From a virus: DNA of 34,567 nt. The stretch lies in IMG/VR virus record IMGVR_UViG_3300045051_001503, positions 1 through 34,567 of that record; one strand, 5' to 3'. Shown here piece by piece: positions 12,739 through 21,391 of this stretch (positions within the stretch are counted from its first letter, which is position 1; every line of letters starts with the position of its first letter). The notes beneath the pieces were generated by a model. It had not been told where the DNA came from, ran no database searches, and worked only from the letters and a program-made list of their open reading frames with translations. The translations under genes were made by a program, and so were the position numbers.

Positions 12739-13146
12739 ATGACCACAGGCGGATACCCCGAGAGTCACCCACCCACCCCGGCGGACGTGATCGACGAAGA
12801 CATTCACCGGGGCAACACGCATGCTGACGCGGCGACGACGGAGTCGATCCGAGTGGAGGCGGAACGGCTGCTGGCGCAGCTCGGCGTCGATGCGCGGAAG
12901 GAACTTCGGGAGGTGCTGGATCTGGCCTCGGCCCACGCCCAGCGCCTGGCCCGACTGTCGCTGGCTGTTGGCCACACCCCCGAAGGCCAGCAGCGCATCC
13001 GCCAAGAGGCGGCCCACCTGAAGGCTCAGATCCTCAACACCGCCGCGGCCAGAGCCCCGGAGGTGCAGCGGGCCATCGGTGAGGCCGTGGCACAGGTCAT
13101 GAGCACCGCGCTCAAGGTGGCCATCACCGCGTTGGCCGCCGCCTAA
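12739..13146 (+). CDS. Late-operon hypothetical helical protein
   Basis: A 135-aa protein with a disordered N-terminus (about 30 residues, Pro/Asp/His-rich) and then nearly all helix: ESIRVEAERLLAQLG, EVLDLASAHAQRLARL and QRIRQEAAHLKAQIL. The last 20 residues (AVAQVMSTALKVAITALAAA) are amphipathic to hydrophobic and could touch the membrane. The ribosome site GGAGA lies 7 nt upstream. Lying between the lipoprotein and the DUF2730-like protein, it may belong to the lysis group, but no family is recognised. Confidence 0.62.
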   Translation: MTTGGYPESHPPTPADVIDEDIHRGNTHADAATTESIRVEAERLLAQLGVDARKELREVLDLASAHAQRLARLSLAVGHTPEGQQRIRQEAAHLKAQILNTAAARAPEVQRAIGEAVAQVMSTALKVAITALAAA

Positions 13147-13182
13147 CCCCTCACCCAGCCGTTCACCCACACCTGCCACCCA

Positions 13183-13608
13183 ATGGAACACATCGCCATC
13201 ATCTCCATCGCGATCAGCCTGCTGAGCTTGGCCGTCACCGTGGTCAACGGCTGGCTGATCTGGTCGGCCAGCCGTCGCGTCACCAAGCTCGACCGGCTTG
13301 AGACCAATCTGGAACTGCAGACAAAGCAGCTCATCGACGCAAGGCTCAAAGTGGAGCAGGCGGAGCGCGAGCGGGAGTTCTCGCTCATCGCCCAGCGCGT
13401 CAGCTCGCTGGAGCGATGGCAGATGGCCAGCGACCGGGGGGCGGCGGAACTGCTGGCGTCCATCACTCAACTGGAGCTGCGGTTGACCGGATCGATCGCC
13501 AACCTGCAGGTGGAGCTGGCCAAGACGGTGGCAACCAAGGACGACTTGAAGGATCTGGCGAGAGAGGTCAGCAGTCTGGGCAGGGAATCGGCAGACACGC
13601 GCGGGTAG
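13183..13608 (+). CDS. DUF2730-like membrane-anchored coiled coil
   Basis: A 141-aa protein with one N-terminal span (residues about 4-28, IAIISIAISLLSLAVTVVNG and on) followed by a long heptad-rich coiled coil (LDRLETNLELQTKQLIDARL to about residue 130). This architecture, length and place in front of the small winged-helix gene and DUF3486 gene match the DUF2730 protein of Mu-like phages, whose function is not known. The ribosome site is weak. An inner-membrane spanin (Rz-like) has a similar span-plus-coil shape and is the main alternative, given the lipoprotein gene upstream. Confidence 0.62.
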   Translation: MEHIAIISIAISLLSLAVTVVNGWLIWSASRRVTKLDRLETNLELQTKQLIDARLKVEQAEREREFSLIAQRVSSLERWQMASDRGAAELLASITQLELRLTGSIANLQVELAKTVATKDDLKDLAREVSSLGRESADTRG

Positions 13609-13663
13609 CAGTGGCGAAGGCAGTTGGCGCGAACGCAGCCGACGACGAACGGAGACAAGGCAG

Positions 13664-14023
13664 ATGTTGGACCAAGAGACACAAAAGCAGGCAGACCGAG
13701 AGCTACGGGGCGTGATGCTCACGGTGCTCGACGTGGCGACCTCGCACGCACCTGGCGGGTGGGTCGAAGGCCCGACCCTGCTGCTGTCGATCAACACCGG
13801 CCGGGCTGAAGCGCTGCGGTGCCACAGCGACCGCCACTTTTTGCGGCTGGTGAATGAGCTGGAGAGCCGCGGCTATGTCCAGGCGGAATGGACCGCCCGA
13901 CGCACCACCGAGCAGCTGGGGGCCAAGCACGTCAAGCTCCGCCGCACGGCCAAGGCCAGTGACCTGCTGATGGGCAACATCCCGCCGGACCCGAGCATCG
14001 AGGACGGACGAACCGCGAACTAA
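13664..14023 (+). CDS. Small winged-helix protein of Mu-like late operons
   Basis: A 119-aa protein with a winged-helix pattern: helices in ELRGVMLTVLDVA and RHFLRLVNELESRGYVQ, then a beta wing (AEWTARRTTEQLGAKHVKLRRT). A small protein of this kind sits between DUF2730 and DUF3486 in many Mu-like phages (the VpaChn25_0724-type family), and the order is the same here. It may bind DNA or assist terminase assembly; the role in the family is unproven. The start at 13664 lies after an AGACAAGGCAG stretch acting as ribosome site. Confidence 0.62.
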   Translation: MLDQETQKQADRELRGVMLTVLDVATSHAPGGWVEGPTLLLSINTGRAEALRCHSDRHFLRLVNELESRGYVQAEWTARRTTEQLGAKHVKLRRTAKASDLLMGNIPPDPSIEDGRTAN

Positions 14024-14043
14024 CCAAAAGCACCCCACAACAC

Positions 14044-14619
14044 ATGGCACGGCACTTCAAACTCGACCAGACCCTGACGCCCGACGACCTCGCGGCGCTG
14101 AGAGCCTTTGCCCTGGTGCCGGGCAAGACGATCGACCAGTGCTGTGACTGGCTGGAGGCTCATGGGTACGTGCTGCACAAGCCGGGGCAGGCTGCTGCCA
14201 GTGCCGATGGCATTCACCGCTCGGCAGTGGGGACCTGGGTGGCGGCCCAGCGGGCGACCGACCGATTTAGTTCCAGCCGCCAGCTCGCCGAGGCGATGAC
14301 CGAGGCGGCCCGCGGGGGCGGTGTGCTGGCCCTGACCGATGCCTCGCTGGTGACACTGAGCGAGCAGCTGCTGGCCAAGCTCATGGCGCTGCAGGCCGAG
14401 GAGACGGTCAAGACCGAGGATCTGGTCAACATCTCGAACGCCCTTCGGCGCGTGGTCGACGCCAAGAGTTTGCTGGAGGAGTTTCGCAAGCAGCAGGCCG
14501 AGGCCGTGGCCCAGGCCGAGCGGCTGGCCAAAGGCGGCGGCAGCGCCACGAGCGTGGTCGATGCCATCAAGCGGGCGTTGGGGCTGGAAGCCAAGAGCGA
14601 CAAGGGGGTGACGGCATGA
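14044..14619 (+). CDS. DUF3486 / Mu gp27-like small terminase candidate
   Basis: A 191-aa protein in the slot of Mu gp27 (DUF3486), directly before and overlapping the large terminase (ATGA). Residues 1-70 look like a DNA-binding region (LDQTLTPDDLAALRAFALVPG, TIDQCCDWLEAHG), and residues 75-165 form long helices (LAEAMTEAARGG, LVTLSEQLLAKLMALQAEE, LVNISNALRRVVDAKSLL) as in small terminases that form oligomeric rings. It would recognise phage DNA and hand it to the packaging motor. The family call rests on architecture and gene order more than on a single motif. Confidence 0.72.
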   Translation: MARHFKLDQTLTPDDLAALRAFALVPGKTIDQCCDWLEAHGYVLHKPGQAAASADGIHRSAVGTWVAAQRATDRFSSSRQLAEAMTEAARGGGVLALTDASLVTLSEQLLAKLMALQAEETVKTEDLVNISNALRRVVDAKSLLEEFRKQQAEAVAQAERLAKGGGSATSVVDAIKRALGLEAKSDKGVTA

Positions 14620-15974
14620 GCGCCAACTTCTTCAACCTGCTTTGCCCGTTTCAGCTTGCCTGGCTGAAAGACCCGTCGCCGGTTGCCATCGGCGAGAAGT
14701 CCCGCCGTATCGGCTGGACCTGGACGCACGCGCTGGGCGTGGTGCTGGGCCGGATCGAAGGCCGTAGCCACTACTACCACTCGTCTGCCGACATGACCGC
14801 CTCGCTGGAGTTCATCGACTACTGCCGGGAGTGGGCAGAGATGGCCAACGCCGTCGCCACGATCAGCGATGCCACCGAAGTGATCGACGACGCCGAGATC
14901 AACACGAAGGTGATGACCTTTGCCAACGGCCGCAAGATCGTGGCCGGCAGCTCCAACCCCAAGTTCTTCCGGTCCAAGGGCGGCGAGGTGGGGCTGGATG
15001 AGTTCGCCTTCCACCAGCGCGGCGACGAGCTGCTCAAGGCTGCCCACGCGACCGCCCGGTTCTGGGACTACCCGTGGCGCATCTGGAGCACGCACAACGG
15101 TGAGGCCAGCGTGTTCAATCAGCTGATCGGCAAAGCCCGCGAGGGCAAGTTCAAGGCGACGGTGCACACGGTGACGATTCTCGACGCCGTCGAGGATGGC
15201 ATCGTCGAGCGGATCGACATGCGCAAGCGCAAGCTCGACCATGTGCCCAAGCCCGATGCCAAGCGGCGGCGGGAGTGGCTGGATGAACTGCGGGCGAGCT
15301 GCCCCAGCGAGCAGGCCTGGCAAGAGGAGTTCATGTGCGTGCCCGGCAGCGAGGCTGCCGCCTTCCTGAGCTATGACCTGATCCGCGGGTGCGAGGTGCC
15401 GGCTGCGACCGTGACCGATGACCCGGCCGAGCTGCGGACCAACTGCCCGCTGTACCTGGGAATGGACATCGGCCGCAAGCGCGACCTGACCGTGTTCTGG
15501 GTGCTGGCCAAGGTGGGGGATGTATTTCAGACCGTGCTGGTGAAAGAGATGCAGGGGGTGCCGTTTGCCGTGCAGGAGGGGTACTTCAACCTGCTGATGG
15601 CGGCGGGCGTGCGGCGGGCTGGCATCGACGCCAGTGGCATCGGCATGGACTTCGCCGAGCGGGCGGTAGAGCGGTGGGGCTCCCACAAGGTGGAGGCGGT
15701 CACCTTCACGGCCGAGACCAAGAGCCGCTTGGCGGCCCCGGTTCGAAGGCTCTTCGAGGACAAGCTCATCCGGGTGCCGGACAGTGATGTGGTACGCGAA
15801 GACCTGCACAAGATTCGCAAGTCGGTGAGTGCGGCCGGGCACGTGCGGTTCGACGCGACCAGCGACGAGAGTGGCCACGCCGACAGGTTCTGGGCACTGG
15901 CCCTGGGGTATGCCGCGGCAGACTCGGTCAAGCCCCTTCCGGCACCGCTTGCCAGAAAACCGGGGGGCTTCTAA
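14616..15974 (+). CDS. Terminase large subunit, Mu gp28-like
   Basis: A 452-aa packaging ATPase and nuclease. The Walker A region at about 26-35 (GEKSRRIGWTW) is the degenerate form typical of Mu-like terminases. Walker B is VGLDEF with catalytic Asp128-Glu129, followed by a coupling-like STHN at about 158-161. The nuclease domain has Asp284 (YLGMDIGRKRDLT), Asp338 (AGIDASGIGMD) and a late acidic segment (DESGHADRFWALAL). The motor would fill the procapsid by the headful route, with host DNA attached at the ends as in Mu. The gene is coupled to both neighbours (ATGA before, TAATG after). Length is slightly short of Mu gp28. Confidence 0.92.
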   Translation: MSANFFNLLCPFQLAWLKDPSPVAIGEKSRRIGWTWTHALGVVLGRIEGRSHYYHSSADMTASLEFIDYCREWAEMANAVATISDATEVIDDAEINTKVMTFANGRKIVAGSSNPKFFRSKGGEVGLDEFAFHQRGDELLKAAHATARFWDYPWRIWSTHNGEASVFNQLIGKAREGKFKATVHTVTILDAVEDGIVERIDMRKRKLDHVPKPDAKRRREWLDELRASCPSEQAWQEEFMCVPGSEAAAFLSYDLIRGCEVPAATVTDDPAELRTNCPLYLGMDIGRKRDLTVFWVLAKVGDVFQTVLVKEMQGVPFAVQEGYFNLLMAAGVRRAGIDASGIGMDFAERAVERWGSHKVEAVTFTAETKSRLAAPVRRLFEDKLIRVPDSDVVREDLHKIRKSVSAAGHVRFDATSDESGHADRFWALALGYAAADSVKPLPAPLARKPGGF

Positions 15975-17548
15975 TGAGCACCAAAGTTCCCGGCATCTGG
16001 GTCCACTCCACCGACTCGGCTTATGACCGTGCGCGGGCGCTGCCGTACGCGGCTTGGCTCAGCCCCGTCGATCAGGCGAGGCTGGAGCGCATTCGCCAAG
16101 GGCAGATGCTCTTCGACGGCCGGCACCGTGAGTACTACCTCGACGAAGGCCGCACGCAGTTCGACTTTCCGGAGGTGCGCGTTGCCACCGGCAGCGGCGA
16201 CGCCGTCCGCCGGATGTACGTGACTTACAATCTCCTGGGGCTGATCAGTTACAAGGGAGCGGACCTGCTCATGGGCCAGCCGCCGGTGCTGGTGGCGGCC
16301 GACGCCGGCCAGCAGGCAGCACTCAGCGAGCTGGCCGACCGGACCGCCCTCCATCGGGTGCTGTACCAGGCCTGCGTCGATTCCAGCTATGAGGGGGAGG
16401 CCTTCCTGGAGTGCGTGATCGACACCGCCAGCGGCCGGCCGGAGGTGTACATCCAGCAGCTGCCTGCCGATGAGATGTTCCCCGTGGGGCGGATGGGCTT
16501 CGACGGCCAGTACGCGGCCTACCGCCGCATCACCCTGGCCGAGAAGCAGGTCGAAGGCCGCACGGTCAAGTATGCCCTGGAAACCACCTACCAGCGGGGA
16601 AGCATCACCCGCGCCGCCTTTGTGCTGGCCGACGAGGGACAGCGACAGCAGGTGTCGCTGGCAGAGTTCCCCAGCTCGCCGCCGCTTACCGAGGTGACGC
16701 CGACATTGATCTCCGCCAACACGGTGACATGGATTCCGAACATGCTGTCACGCGGTCGGGTGGTGAGCGACTACGACGGGGCGCAGGCGCTGCAGGACGA
16801 GGTGAACGCCAAGACAACGCAACTGGCCCGCGTGCTGGCCAAACACTCTGACCCCAAGCTGGCTCTGCCGGCCGAGGCGGCGGACCCCAAGACCGGCACG
16901 GTGCGGAGCGACGCTGAGGCGTACTTCTACCGCACGGGTGAGCAGCTGCCCAGCTACATCACATGGAACGCAGAGCTGGAGTCGGCGATCAAGGACCGGG
17001 CATTTGCGGTCAATGCACTGCTAATCATGACCGAGACCAGCCCGGTCCTGCTGGGGCTCAAAGAGGGTGCCGCGCCGGACGCGTACAAAAAGGTCCGCCT
17101 GGAGAGTCTCAACAGCGTGCAGCGCGGCATGCGCAAGGCGACGCTATGGGCATCAGGCGTTAAGCGGCTGCTGAATGTGGCCCAGGAGCTTGAGCAGTTC
17201 ACTGCTGCTGGCGGGTACGCCATGGGGCCGATTTCGGTGGAGTTCCGCGACGGTTTACCGATTGACGAAGGGGACCTGGCTGACACGATCTCGACGCACC
17301 GGGCCGCCGGCACCATGTCGCGGCGGCGGGCGCTCACCCTGCAGCTGGGGGACCCGGCAGCAGTGGACGCCGAACTGGCGGAACTGGAGCGGGAGGCCGC
17401 GGGCAACCGGGCACAGGTCATCCTGGGCGAGCTCACGTCGCCGCCTGCGGCAGAGCCGGGCGAGGCGGCAGAGCCGCGGGAAGCTCCAACATCGGCTACC
17501 GACGACGTTGGGGAAGAGACGGAGACGGTTGAAGGGGGTGTCGCGTGA
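15974..17548 (+). CDS. Phage portal protein, SPP1 gp6-like
   Basis: A 524-aa portal, the dodecameric DNA gate of the procapsid. The features fit the SPP1 gp6 type: early NLLGLISYKGADLLMGQPP, a central domain with LISANTVTWIPN, and the characteristic ETSPVLLGLKEGAAPDAYKKVRLE near residues 355-378, followed by the long RLESLNSVQRGMRKATLW stem helix. The C-terminal 50 residues are Ala/Glu-rich and probably disordered. Mu itself uses a DUF935 portal, so the head module is of different origin from the transposition and terminase modules. The start overlaps the terminase stop (TAATG). Confidence 0.85.
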   Translation: MSTKVPGIWVHSTDSAYDRARALPYAAWLSPVDQARLERIRQGQMLFDGRHREYYLDEGRTQFDFPEVRVATGSGDAVRRMYVTYNLLGLISYKGADLLMGQPPVLVAADAGQQAALSELADRTALHRVLYQACVDSSYEGEAFLECVIDTASGRPEVYIQQLPADEMFPVGRMGFDGQYAAYRRITLAEKQVEGRTVKYALETTYQRGSITRAAFVLADEGQRQQVSLAEFPSSPPLTEVTPTLISANTVTWIPNMLSRGRVVSDYDGAQALQDEVNAKTTQLARVLAKHSDPKLALPAEAADPKTGTVRSDAEAYFYRTGEQLPSYITWNAELESAIKDRAFAVNALLIMTETSPVLLGLKEGAAPDAYKKVRLESLNSVQRGMRKATLWASGVKRLLNVAQELEQFTAAGGYAMGPISVEFRDGLPIDEGDLADTISTHRAAGTMSRRRALTLQLGDPAAVDAELAELEREAAGNRAQVILGELTSPPAAEPGEAAEPREAPTSATDDVGEETETVEGGVA

Positions 17549-17580
17549 TTTCTTTCATCCTGATCCTTTTGGGAGCCATC

Positions 17581-18633
17581 ATGGCCGACGCGAACCTTGG
17601 CATCGGCAACTCGGGTGTGCCGGCCTCGGCAAGCCAGGTGCTCGCCGGGTACTACCGCACTGCAGCCAAGCAACTGGCGGCGATTGTGATTGACCCGCCG
17701 GGCGGTACGGAGAACGGACGCTCCTACCGCCGGGCACGGGCGGCCGACCAGCTCAACCAGGTGCGGCGCATCCAGCGGAAGCTGGACCAGCTGGTCTCGG
17801 CCTGGACGGGTGAGGCCATTACGATGGCCTACCGCGCCGGCCGCGATCTGGGGCGGCGGCAGGTGATTGAGGCTGGTGTGCGCATCGACCCCACCAAGGA
17901 AGGCAGCTTCGCACTGGTGGGTGCGCGCTCGGCCGCGGTTTTTGCCGCGGACACATTTGAGACGCTCAAGGCTGCATCCAAGGGGATGACCGAGCGGGTG
18001 GAGTCGGTGCTCCGCAAGACGGCGGATGTGGGCCTGAGCCGGGCGGACCTGAACACCATTCTGGCGGGCGGCGTCATCACCGGACAACCGCGCCAAACCA
18101 TCCGCACCCTCCGCGAGGAGCTGCGGGCGATCAACGGCGACAAGGTGACGGTGGTGGGCAAGGACGGCGTCGGCCGCGACTACGACGTGGGCTACTACGC
18201 GGAGATGGTGGCACGCACCCAGACCCGGCAGGCGACGGTGGTAGCCCGCCACGAGCGGCTGCAGGAGGCGGACCTCGACCTGGTCATGGTGATCGGGCGG
18301 GTGAGCGACAACTTCTGCTCGGCTTACCTCGGGATGGTGTTCAGTCTCAGCGGCAAGAGCGACAAGTACCCCTCGATCGACGAGATCGACGGGCCGCCGT
18401 TCCATCCCAACTGCTCGAAGAGTACGAGGCCGTTTGTTCCTGAGCTGGCCAGTGGCCAGCAGCTCGCCGCCGCTGGCGGTGTGGACGGTGCCGAGGCATT
18501 GCTCGGGCTCAAGGGGTATGCCGCCCAGCGGGCGTACCAGGACCTGCAACTGCGGTCGAAGGTGGAAAAGGCCTACGCAACGACTGCCGACAAGGTGTTT
18601 TCCGGCGGGGATGCCGGTGGGGGTGCATCGTGA
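17581..18633 (+). CDS. Minor capsid protein (Mu F / SPP1 gp7-like)
   Basis: A protein of about 350 aa following the portal, as minor head proteins of the Mu F / SPP1 gp7 type do; these enter the capsid and help portal incorporation or DNA ejection. The C-terminal domain has the expected pattern: an ARTQTRQATVVARHERLQEA helix, then VSDNFCSAYLGMVFSL and the hallmark GPPFHPNCSKSTRPF. The ATG at 17581 follows GGGAG with good spacing. A GTG at 17545 would overlap the portal stop (GTGA) and add a hydrophobic ISFILILLGAI segment that is odd for a capsid protein, so I prefer the ATG. Confidence 0.8.
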   Translation: MADANLGIGNSGVPASASQVLAGYYRTAAKQLAAIVIDPPGGTENGRSYRRARAADQLNQVRRIQRKLDQLVSAWTGEAITMAYRAGRDLGRRQVIEAGVRIDPTKEGSFALVGARSAAVFAADTFETLKAASKGMTERVESVLRKTADVGLSRADLNTILAGGVITGQPRQTIRTLREELRAINGDKVTVVGKDGVGRDYDVGYYAEMVARTQTRQATVVARHERLQEADLDLVMVIGRVSDNFCSAYLGMVFSLSGKSDKYPSIDEIDGPPFHPNCSKSTRPFVPELASGQQLAAAGGVDGAEALLGLKGYAAQRAYQDLQLRSKVEKAYATTADKVFSGGDAGGGAS

Positions 18634-19271
18634 ACTTCCCAACTCCAATTCGTGACCTCGTGAGAGGTCTTCAAAACCGGCGCAGGCCGGAGAAAGGCGT
18701 CGCCATGAGCGAAGCCGCAACTTCAACCGCCGGGCAATCCCCCGGTACGACCCAGTCCAGCGGGGACGCGGGCAAAGCAGAACTGGCGGCACTCAAGGCC
18801 AGTCTGGCGGAGGTCAGTCAGACGCTGAACACACTCGCCAGTGCGTTCAAGGAGCTGAAGTCAGCCAAGGCAGAGGCGGCGTCGCAGTCGACACCGGCGC
18901 AGCCAGCCGCGCAAAGCGACACGGCTCTAAAGCCGGATGACATCAAGAAGCTGGTGGCGGAGACGCTGGCGGCCGAGGCCGGTCGCCAGAAGAGCGACGC
19001 CGAGACTGCCGCGAGGCGGAACGCTTTTGTGGCCGAACACTTCAAAGGCGTCCCGGCGGCCTATGCCGAGAAGCTTGGCGGCGACCCGGCCAAGTGGGGT
19101 GATGAGGCCAAGCAGCTTCGGACCCAGTTCCACACCGACCTGAAGGCAGCCGGCCTGGCGATCCCTGAAGTCAAGGGTGGCGAGGCCGGCGACATCAAGC
19201 CGGCGGCGGCGGCGGGACCGAAGCTCAGCCCGGTGGCTGCAATCGCCGCCACACTGCCCGTCGTGAAGTAG
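18630..19271 (+). CDS. Putative scaffolding protein
   Basis: A 213-aa acidic, helical, low-complexity protein directly before the major capsid gene, the standard place for a scaffold that guides shell assembly. Residues about 50-85 form a coiled coil (AELAALKASLAEVSQTLNTL), followed by an Ala/Gln/Pro linker and a helical C-terminal part. The GTG at 18630 overlaps the upstream stop (GTGA); the ATG at 18705 (MSEAATSTAG), after GGAGAAAGG, would give 188 aa. The basic N-terminal 25 residues exist only with the GTG start. No protease domain is seen here or nearby, so scaffold removal would need a host or unrecognised enzyme, or passive exit. Confidence 0.65.
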   Translation: MNFPTPIRDLVRGLQNRRRPEKGVAMSEAATSTAGQSPGTTQSSGDAGKAELAALKASLAEVSQTLNTLASAFKELKSAKAEAASQSTPAQPAAQSDTALKPDDIKKLVAETLAAEAGRQKSDAETAARRNAFVAEHFKGVPAAYAEKLGGDPAKWGDEAKQLRTQFHTDLKAAGLAIPEVKGGEAGDIKPAAAAGPKLSPVAAIAATLPVVK

Positions 19272-19358
19272 TCCCAGCAAGGAACCCAGCACCCCTAACC
19301 AAGCGCACAACAGCAACCAACAACCAGACCCGCCCAGGCGGGCAGATGAAAGGACAGT

Positions 19359-20252
19359 ATGGCAATCTCACTTTTGGAGTACGGAGCGAACACTCAGCAG
19401 CAGGCAATCAAGCCGGTGGTGGAGATCTTCACCGCGGCCTCGGTTTTCCTGCGAAGGCTCCGATACATTCAGGTCCAGGACTTCAGCTACGCCTACGACC
19501 TCCAGCAAACGCTGGGTACCGTGGGCTTCCGGGCACTCAACAACAGCTACACGTCTGACGAGGGATTCGTCATCCCCAAGGTCGAGACGCTGCGGATCAT
19601 GGGCGGCACCATCAAGACCGACCGGCAGCTGGCCATCGGCGAGCGGGGTCGCACGCGGCGTGCAGGTAACATCAAACAGAAGGTGACCAAGGCTGGCCAG
19701 TTCTTCGACAAGATGGTGATCGAAGGCGACAGCGGCGTGGACCCCAAGCAATTCGACGGACTGCGCGTGCGATGCCAGGGCAATCAGAACATCGCCATGG
19801 GCGGCACGCTCACGCTGGCCAAGCTGGATGAGGCTATCGACCAGACCGCCGGCAACACCAAGATCATCGTCTGCAACAAGTTCATTCGGCGCAAGATCAG
19901 TGCGCTGGTCAAGCTCGCCGGCGGCACGACCATGACGGAGATCCAGCAGCAGGTGATGAGGTACAACAACTACGACATCGAGGCGCTGGATGAGGACAAC
20001 TACGAGTCGCCGACACTGACGTTCACCGAAGCTTCTACCACCACTTCTCTCTATGTGATTGGCCTGGGTAGTGACGCCGACGAGGAGTTCACCCAGGGGC
20101 TGGTTCGCCAGCCGGACGGGGCCGAGCCGATCACCGTGCGCGACGACGGCGAGCGAGATGGCAATGTGTACGACCTGATCGAAGGCGTGTTCGGCCTCGG
20201 CACGTTCCACCCTCGATCGGTGACGCGGCTGAGCGGCATCACCAAGACGTAG
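19359..20252 (+). CDS. Major capsid protein
   Basis: A 297-aa protein I read as the HK97-fold shell protein from its size, its position after the scaffold and its features: an N-terminal arm (MAISLLEYGANTQQQAIKPVV), an extended-loop-like stretch rich in charged residues (IKTDRQLAIGERGRTRRAGN), a spine helix (VTKAGQFFDKMVIEGD) and a peripheral/axial part (KIIVCNKFIRRKISALVKLA). The C-terminus RSVTRLSGITKT is typical of such shells. It is preceded by an 87-base CA-rich spacer with a small CCCGCC-CA-GGCGGG hairpin (19329-19342) and an AAAGGA ribosome site, which suits high expression. Confidence 0.85.
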   Translation: MAISLLEYGANTQQQAIKPVVEIFTAASVFLRRLRYIQVQDFSYAYDLQQTLGTVGFRALNNSYTSDEGFVIPKVETLRIMGGTIKTDRQLAIGERGRTRRAGNIKQKVTKAGQFFDKMVIEGDSGVDPKQFDGLRVRCQGNQNIAMGGTLTLAKLDEAIDQTAGNTKIIVCNKFIRRKISALVKLAGGTTMTEIQQQVMRYNNYDIEALDEDNYESPTLTFTEASTTTSLYVIGLGSDADEEFTQGLVRQPDGAEPITVRDDGERDGNVYDLIEGVFGLGTFHPRSVTRLSGITKT

Positions 20253-20388
20253 TCTTTGCTGAGCTGATTGAACCTTTGAACGTGTGAAGGACTTAACAAC
20301 GGCTTTCGACGGGCCTTCGAAACCGTCGATCAACGCGGTTCGCCAGGGGTAAGCCCCGGCTATCGCAAGAACCTCAGATGGAGACCTT

Positions 20389-20787
20389 ATGAACACTCGA
20401 ATTCCTGGACCCCCGGACGCGAACCTGCTGCTGGGCGCTGGCGCGACCATGACGGCCACGGCCAACAAGACCGCGATCAACCTCGGAACCTCTGCCAACC
20501 CCGGCCTGGGCGGCCGGCCAATGCAGGCAGGCGTGCCGATCGTTGCGGCCGACTTCGCCAGCGCCAACGAAACCTACGACCTGATTCTCCAACAGTCGGT
20601 GGACAACTCAACGTTCACCGATGTATCGCCGACCGTCCGCGTGGTTGCGGGCGACGTCGGCAACACCGTGCTGGTGGGCGGCTTCGTCACCCAGCAGTAC
20701 GTGCGCGTCCGCGTGGTGATCTCCGGCACGACTCCGTCGCTGCAGCACGGAGACATCTACCTCCACCCGACCGTCAACGCGGCCTAG
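20389..20787 (+). CDS. Putative capsid cement/decoration protein
   Basis: A 132-aa beta-rich protein after the major capsid gene. Alternating strands and polar turns (TYDLILQQSVDNSTFTDVS, TVRVVAGDVGNTVLVGGF, YVRVRVVISGTTPS) suggest a jelly-roll such as Bbp16-type cement proteins that lock capsomers. The ribosome site GGAGA is well spaced. The 136-base gap upstream carries an inverted repeat (TCGACGG/CCGTCGA, 20306-20329) that could tune read-through from the capsid gene. Assignment is by fold impression and gene order, not by a diagnostic motif. Confidence 0.6.
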   Translation: MNTRIPGPPDANLLLGAGATMTATANKTAINLGTSANPGLGGRPMQAGVPIVAADFASANETYDLILQQSVDNSTFTDVSPTVRVVAGDVGNTVLVGGFVTQQYVRVRVVISGTTPSLQHGDIYLHPTVNAA

Positions 20788-20852
20788 GCAACGCGGCGTT
20801 GACGCAGCGAGCAGATTGCAACCCCCAAACCTCACCCCAACTGGAGACAAAC

Positions 20853-21332
20853 GTGGCAGAGCAACCCAAGAAGTACTATGTGATCAGCACCCCTTACACA
20901 CATTTCACCGGCGTCCGTGAAGGAGTCAGCTTCCATCTCGGCGAGGCCCGCACGGAGGATGAAGAAGTGGTGAGCCGGCTGCGCGATCTTGGCTACCGGG
21001 TCCGAACAGTTTGGGACTTCCCAGATCCGACGGAAGTGCCGAAATCCAAAGACCCGAGCGTTGAGCCGATCCCCCATGCACACCAGATCGCATCGGTTTC
21101 TATGAATGCATCATCGACCAGCGAGACCAAACCTCCCGCGACCACGCATGACGTCGGGCAGATCGCTGTGAACTCAAGTGGGCAGCCCGATCTGACCGGT
21201 AAGCATGGCGAGCTGGTGGTAGGGGTTGACGTTGGTCATCCCTCGGGAGATCGAGCGGTTGAAAGTGTTGCCGTCGCGCCAGCAGCAGTGACGGTTCGCC
21301 AGGACACCGCTGAGAAGAAGCCGAAGAGGTAG
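20853..21332 (+). CDS. Structural-region hypothetical protein
   Basis: A 159-aa protein with two parts: an ordered N-terminal 60-70 residues (YYVISTPYTHFTGVREGVSFHLGEARTEDEE in two segments, then VSRLRDLGYRV) and a long Ser/Thr/Pro-rich, probably disordered C-terminal part ending in KKPKR. The GTG at 20853 follows GGAGA with good spacing; an upstream TTG is unlikely. The order after capsid and cement suggests a head accessory protein. I do not recognise the family. Confidence 0.6.
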   Translation: MAEQPKKYYVISTPYTHFTGVREGVSFHLGEARTEDEEVVSRLRDLGYRVRTVWDFPDPTEVPKSKDPSVEPIPHAHQIASVSMNASSTSETKPPATTHDVGQIAVNSSGQPDLTGKHGELVVGVDVGHPSGDRAVESVAVAPAAVTVRQDTAEKKPKR

Positions 21333-21391
21333 TCGCCCGCCCAGCGAATAGACGGCTGGCAGTCCCCCATTGAAACCTTACGGAGAGATCC

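Noticed and set aside
14214-15878. A 554-codon open frame on the minus strand over the terminase
   Set aside because: Antisense shadow of the large terminase, whose Walker B and nuclease motifs show the true frame.
16954-18792. A 612-codon open frame on the minus strand over portal and minor capsid genes
   Set aside because: Both plus-strand genes have family motifs; the minus frame is low-complexity Arg/Pro/Ser.
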